A stretch of 64,000 nt of DNA, taken from Comamonas denitrificans. Its GTDB lineage: Bacteria > Pseudomonadota > Gammaproteobacteria > Burkholderiales > Burkholderiaceae_C. The stretch's first letter is position 1; each line of letters opens with the position of its first letter. Location: contig NZ_JAFNME010000011.1 of the NCBI RefSeq assembly GCF_017368815.1, forward strand, positions 22,653 to 86,652, given 5' to 3'. Position numbers and translations under genes: made by a program. Of this stretch, positions 63,041-64,000 are shown in pieces. The notes under the pieces are model-generated. The model did no database searches. It was not told where the DNA came from and saw nothing but the letters and a program-made list of their open reading frames with translations.

Positions 63041-63919
63041 ATGACTCCTGCACTCTACGAACGCTCCTTATTAGAAGATTTAGCCCCCTTGGAAGGCCCC
63101 AACGCTACCCGTGATCTGAGCACCGCCGACCCCACCGAGCCCGACACCTACCGCCTGGCCTTTGCCGATCCAGAATTCATGGCCCGCCGTGAAACCCGGG
63201 GCATTCGTTTTCAGCTGGAACTGCTCAAACCCGATTTGGACCAGCAGGCCATGGGCATTGAGCACACGGTTGTGGTGTATGGCAGTGCCCGCTTCGTAGA
63301 TTTAGAGACGGCCACCCAAGCGTTGCAGCAAGCCCAGGCCAGTGGCGATGCCCAAGCCCTGGCCCTGGCTGAGCGTGACATGCGCAATGCCCAGCGTTAC
63401 GAGGCCGCCCGTCGCTTTGCCTACTTGGTTGCCCAGTACAGCAAACACCACCCCACCAATCAACGCGTGTACGTCTGCACTGGCGGTGGCCCAGGCATCA
63501 TGGAAGCGGCCAACCGGGGCGCTTACGATGCCGGAGCCCCAACCATCGGGCTCAATATCCTGCTGCCCCACGAGCAGCACGGCAACCCCTACATCAGCCC
63601 GGGCCTGAGCTTCAAATTCCACTACTTTGCCCTGCGCAAAATGCACTTTTTGATGCGGGCCAAGGCGCTGGTGGCATTCCCCGGCGGGTTTGGCACCATG
63701 GATGAGTTGTTTGAAGTGCTCACCCTGGTGCAAACCACCAAGATCAAACCCGTCCCCATCGTGCTGTACGACTCCAAATTTTGGAAACGCTTGTTTAACT
63801 TTGAACTGCTCGTCGAAGAAGGGGCCATCAGCCCTGAAGATTTAACACTGTTCCAATACGCCGACACCCCCGAAGAAGCCTGGCAAATTTTTAAAGACTT
63901 CTACCAGCTCAAAGACTGA
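63041..63919 (+). CDS. LOG family (lysine decarboxylase-like) nucleotide-processing protein
   Basis: 292 aa. Rossmann-like fold with the two LOG motifs: GGGPGIMEAANRGA and PGGFGTMDELFEVLTLVQTTK. An N-terminal extension of about 100 residues (EDLAPLEGPNATRDLS) precedes the core. LOG proteins cleave nucleotide 5'-monophosphates (cytokinin-type phosphoribohydrolase) and some bind nucleotides; the substrate here is unknown. The start at 63041 has AAAGGATT upstream; the longer frame overlaps crcB. Confidence 0.88.
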   Translation: MTPALYERSLLEDLAPLEGPNATRDLSTADPTEPDTYRLAFADPEFMARRETRGIRFQLELLKPDLDQQAMGIEHTVVVYGSARFVDLETATQALQQAQASGDAQALALAERDMRNAQRYEAARRFAYLVAQYSKHHPTNQRVYVCTGGGPGIMEAANRGAYDAGAPTIGLNILLPHEQHGNPYISPGLSFKFHYFALRKMHFLMRAKALVAFPGGFGTMDELFEVLTLVQTTKIKPVPIVLYDSKFWKRLFNFELLVEEGAISPEDLTLFQYADTPEEAWQIFKDFYQLKD

Positions 63920-63922
63920 GCG

Positions 63923-64000
63923 CTACCGGTCTGCAAACGTATCACGCCCCAGCAGCCAGGGCAGGCGTGATGCGACCCCCACCATGGCCCCCACCCCCCC
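63923..64000 (-). CDS. 3' end of a gene entering from the right (partial)
   Basis: On the minus strand an open frame enters from the edge and ends RLPWLLGRDTFADR at TAG 63923-63925, converging on the LOG gene. Only about 25 residues are visible and I cannot name it. Confidence 0.35.
   Translation of the reverse strand, partial: GGVGAMVGVASRLPWLLGRDTFADR

Noticed and set aside
1..64000. CRISPR arrays, prophage genes, rRNA operon, integrase or transposase genes
   Set aside because: None seen. No regular direct repeats with unique spacers, no phage structural genes, no rRNA sequence, and no recombinase motifs in any frame I inspected.

Overview
The window looks like a chromosomal segment of a denitrifying betaproteobacterium, most likely Comamonadaceae (inference). 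Grounds are the high-GC coding style, the nosZRDFYL gene order with a Tat-type (clade I) NosZ, the Trp-rich small protein typical of this group, and a dispersed AGCTGCTTGCGCTT-type intergenic repeat that I recall from Acidovorax and its relatives.

Layout. 1-9.7 kb holds the end of a suf-type operon (sufT), metY, ompW, a small orphan ORF, purL and a PAS-PAS-GGDEF-EAL protein. 9.8-20.6 kb is a complete nitrous-oxide respiration locus: nosZ-R-D-F-Y-L-L2 on the minus strand, with a divergent lipoprotein cytochrome c and an apbE/nosX on the plus strand. A perfect FNR/DNR box lies between the two arms. 20.7-29.3 kb holds metC, an AgcS symporter, monomeric icd, msrB, yciB, bolA, a parvulin PPIase and a PilJ-N-domain periplasmic protein.

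29.4-37.1 kb is the accessory region. It has an intact LysR gene, a Fic protein, then an integron-like gene-cassette array without an integrase (CALIN-type). The array carries four attC-like sites (32339, 33940, 35192, 36218), each at the 3' end of a minus-strand cassette. The cassettes encode a RelA/SpoT-fold nucleotidyltransferase, a two-gene coiled-coil/membrane pair, a two-TM envelope protein and a small secreted protein. A decayed second copy of the LysR gene lies just beyond the array, next to mmsA. This array is the most novel part of the window.

37.2-41.1 kb is a valine-catabolism operon (mmsA, an isobutyryl-CoA-type dehydrogenase, mmsB). 41.1-55.5 kb holds a cytochrome c, metNI without metQ, a lipoprotein, an NsrR-like repressor, ilvD, prpE, a phosphomannomutase/phosphoglucomutase, waaA, a membrane coiled-coil protein, a PAS-GGDEF cyclase and a Crp/Fnr regulator with an FNR-like box in its own promoter. 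55.6-64 kb holds tRNA-Arg(ACG), comEA, an mrpACDEFG antiporter operon with MrpB fused to MrpA, crcB, and a LOG-family protein.

Functional links: the nos locus, NsrR-like repressor, Crp/Fnr regulator and ompW box fit an anaerobic or nitrogen-oxide regulon. mmsA/mmsB and prpE connect valine and propionate catabolism. A dispersed repeat recurs at about eleven places, including in-frame inside purL and possibly mrpA. All functional calls are made by eye from the sequence; no database search was run.
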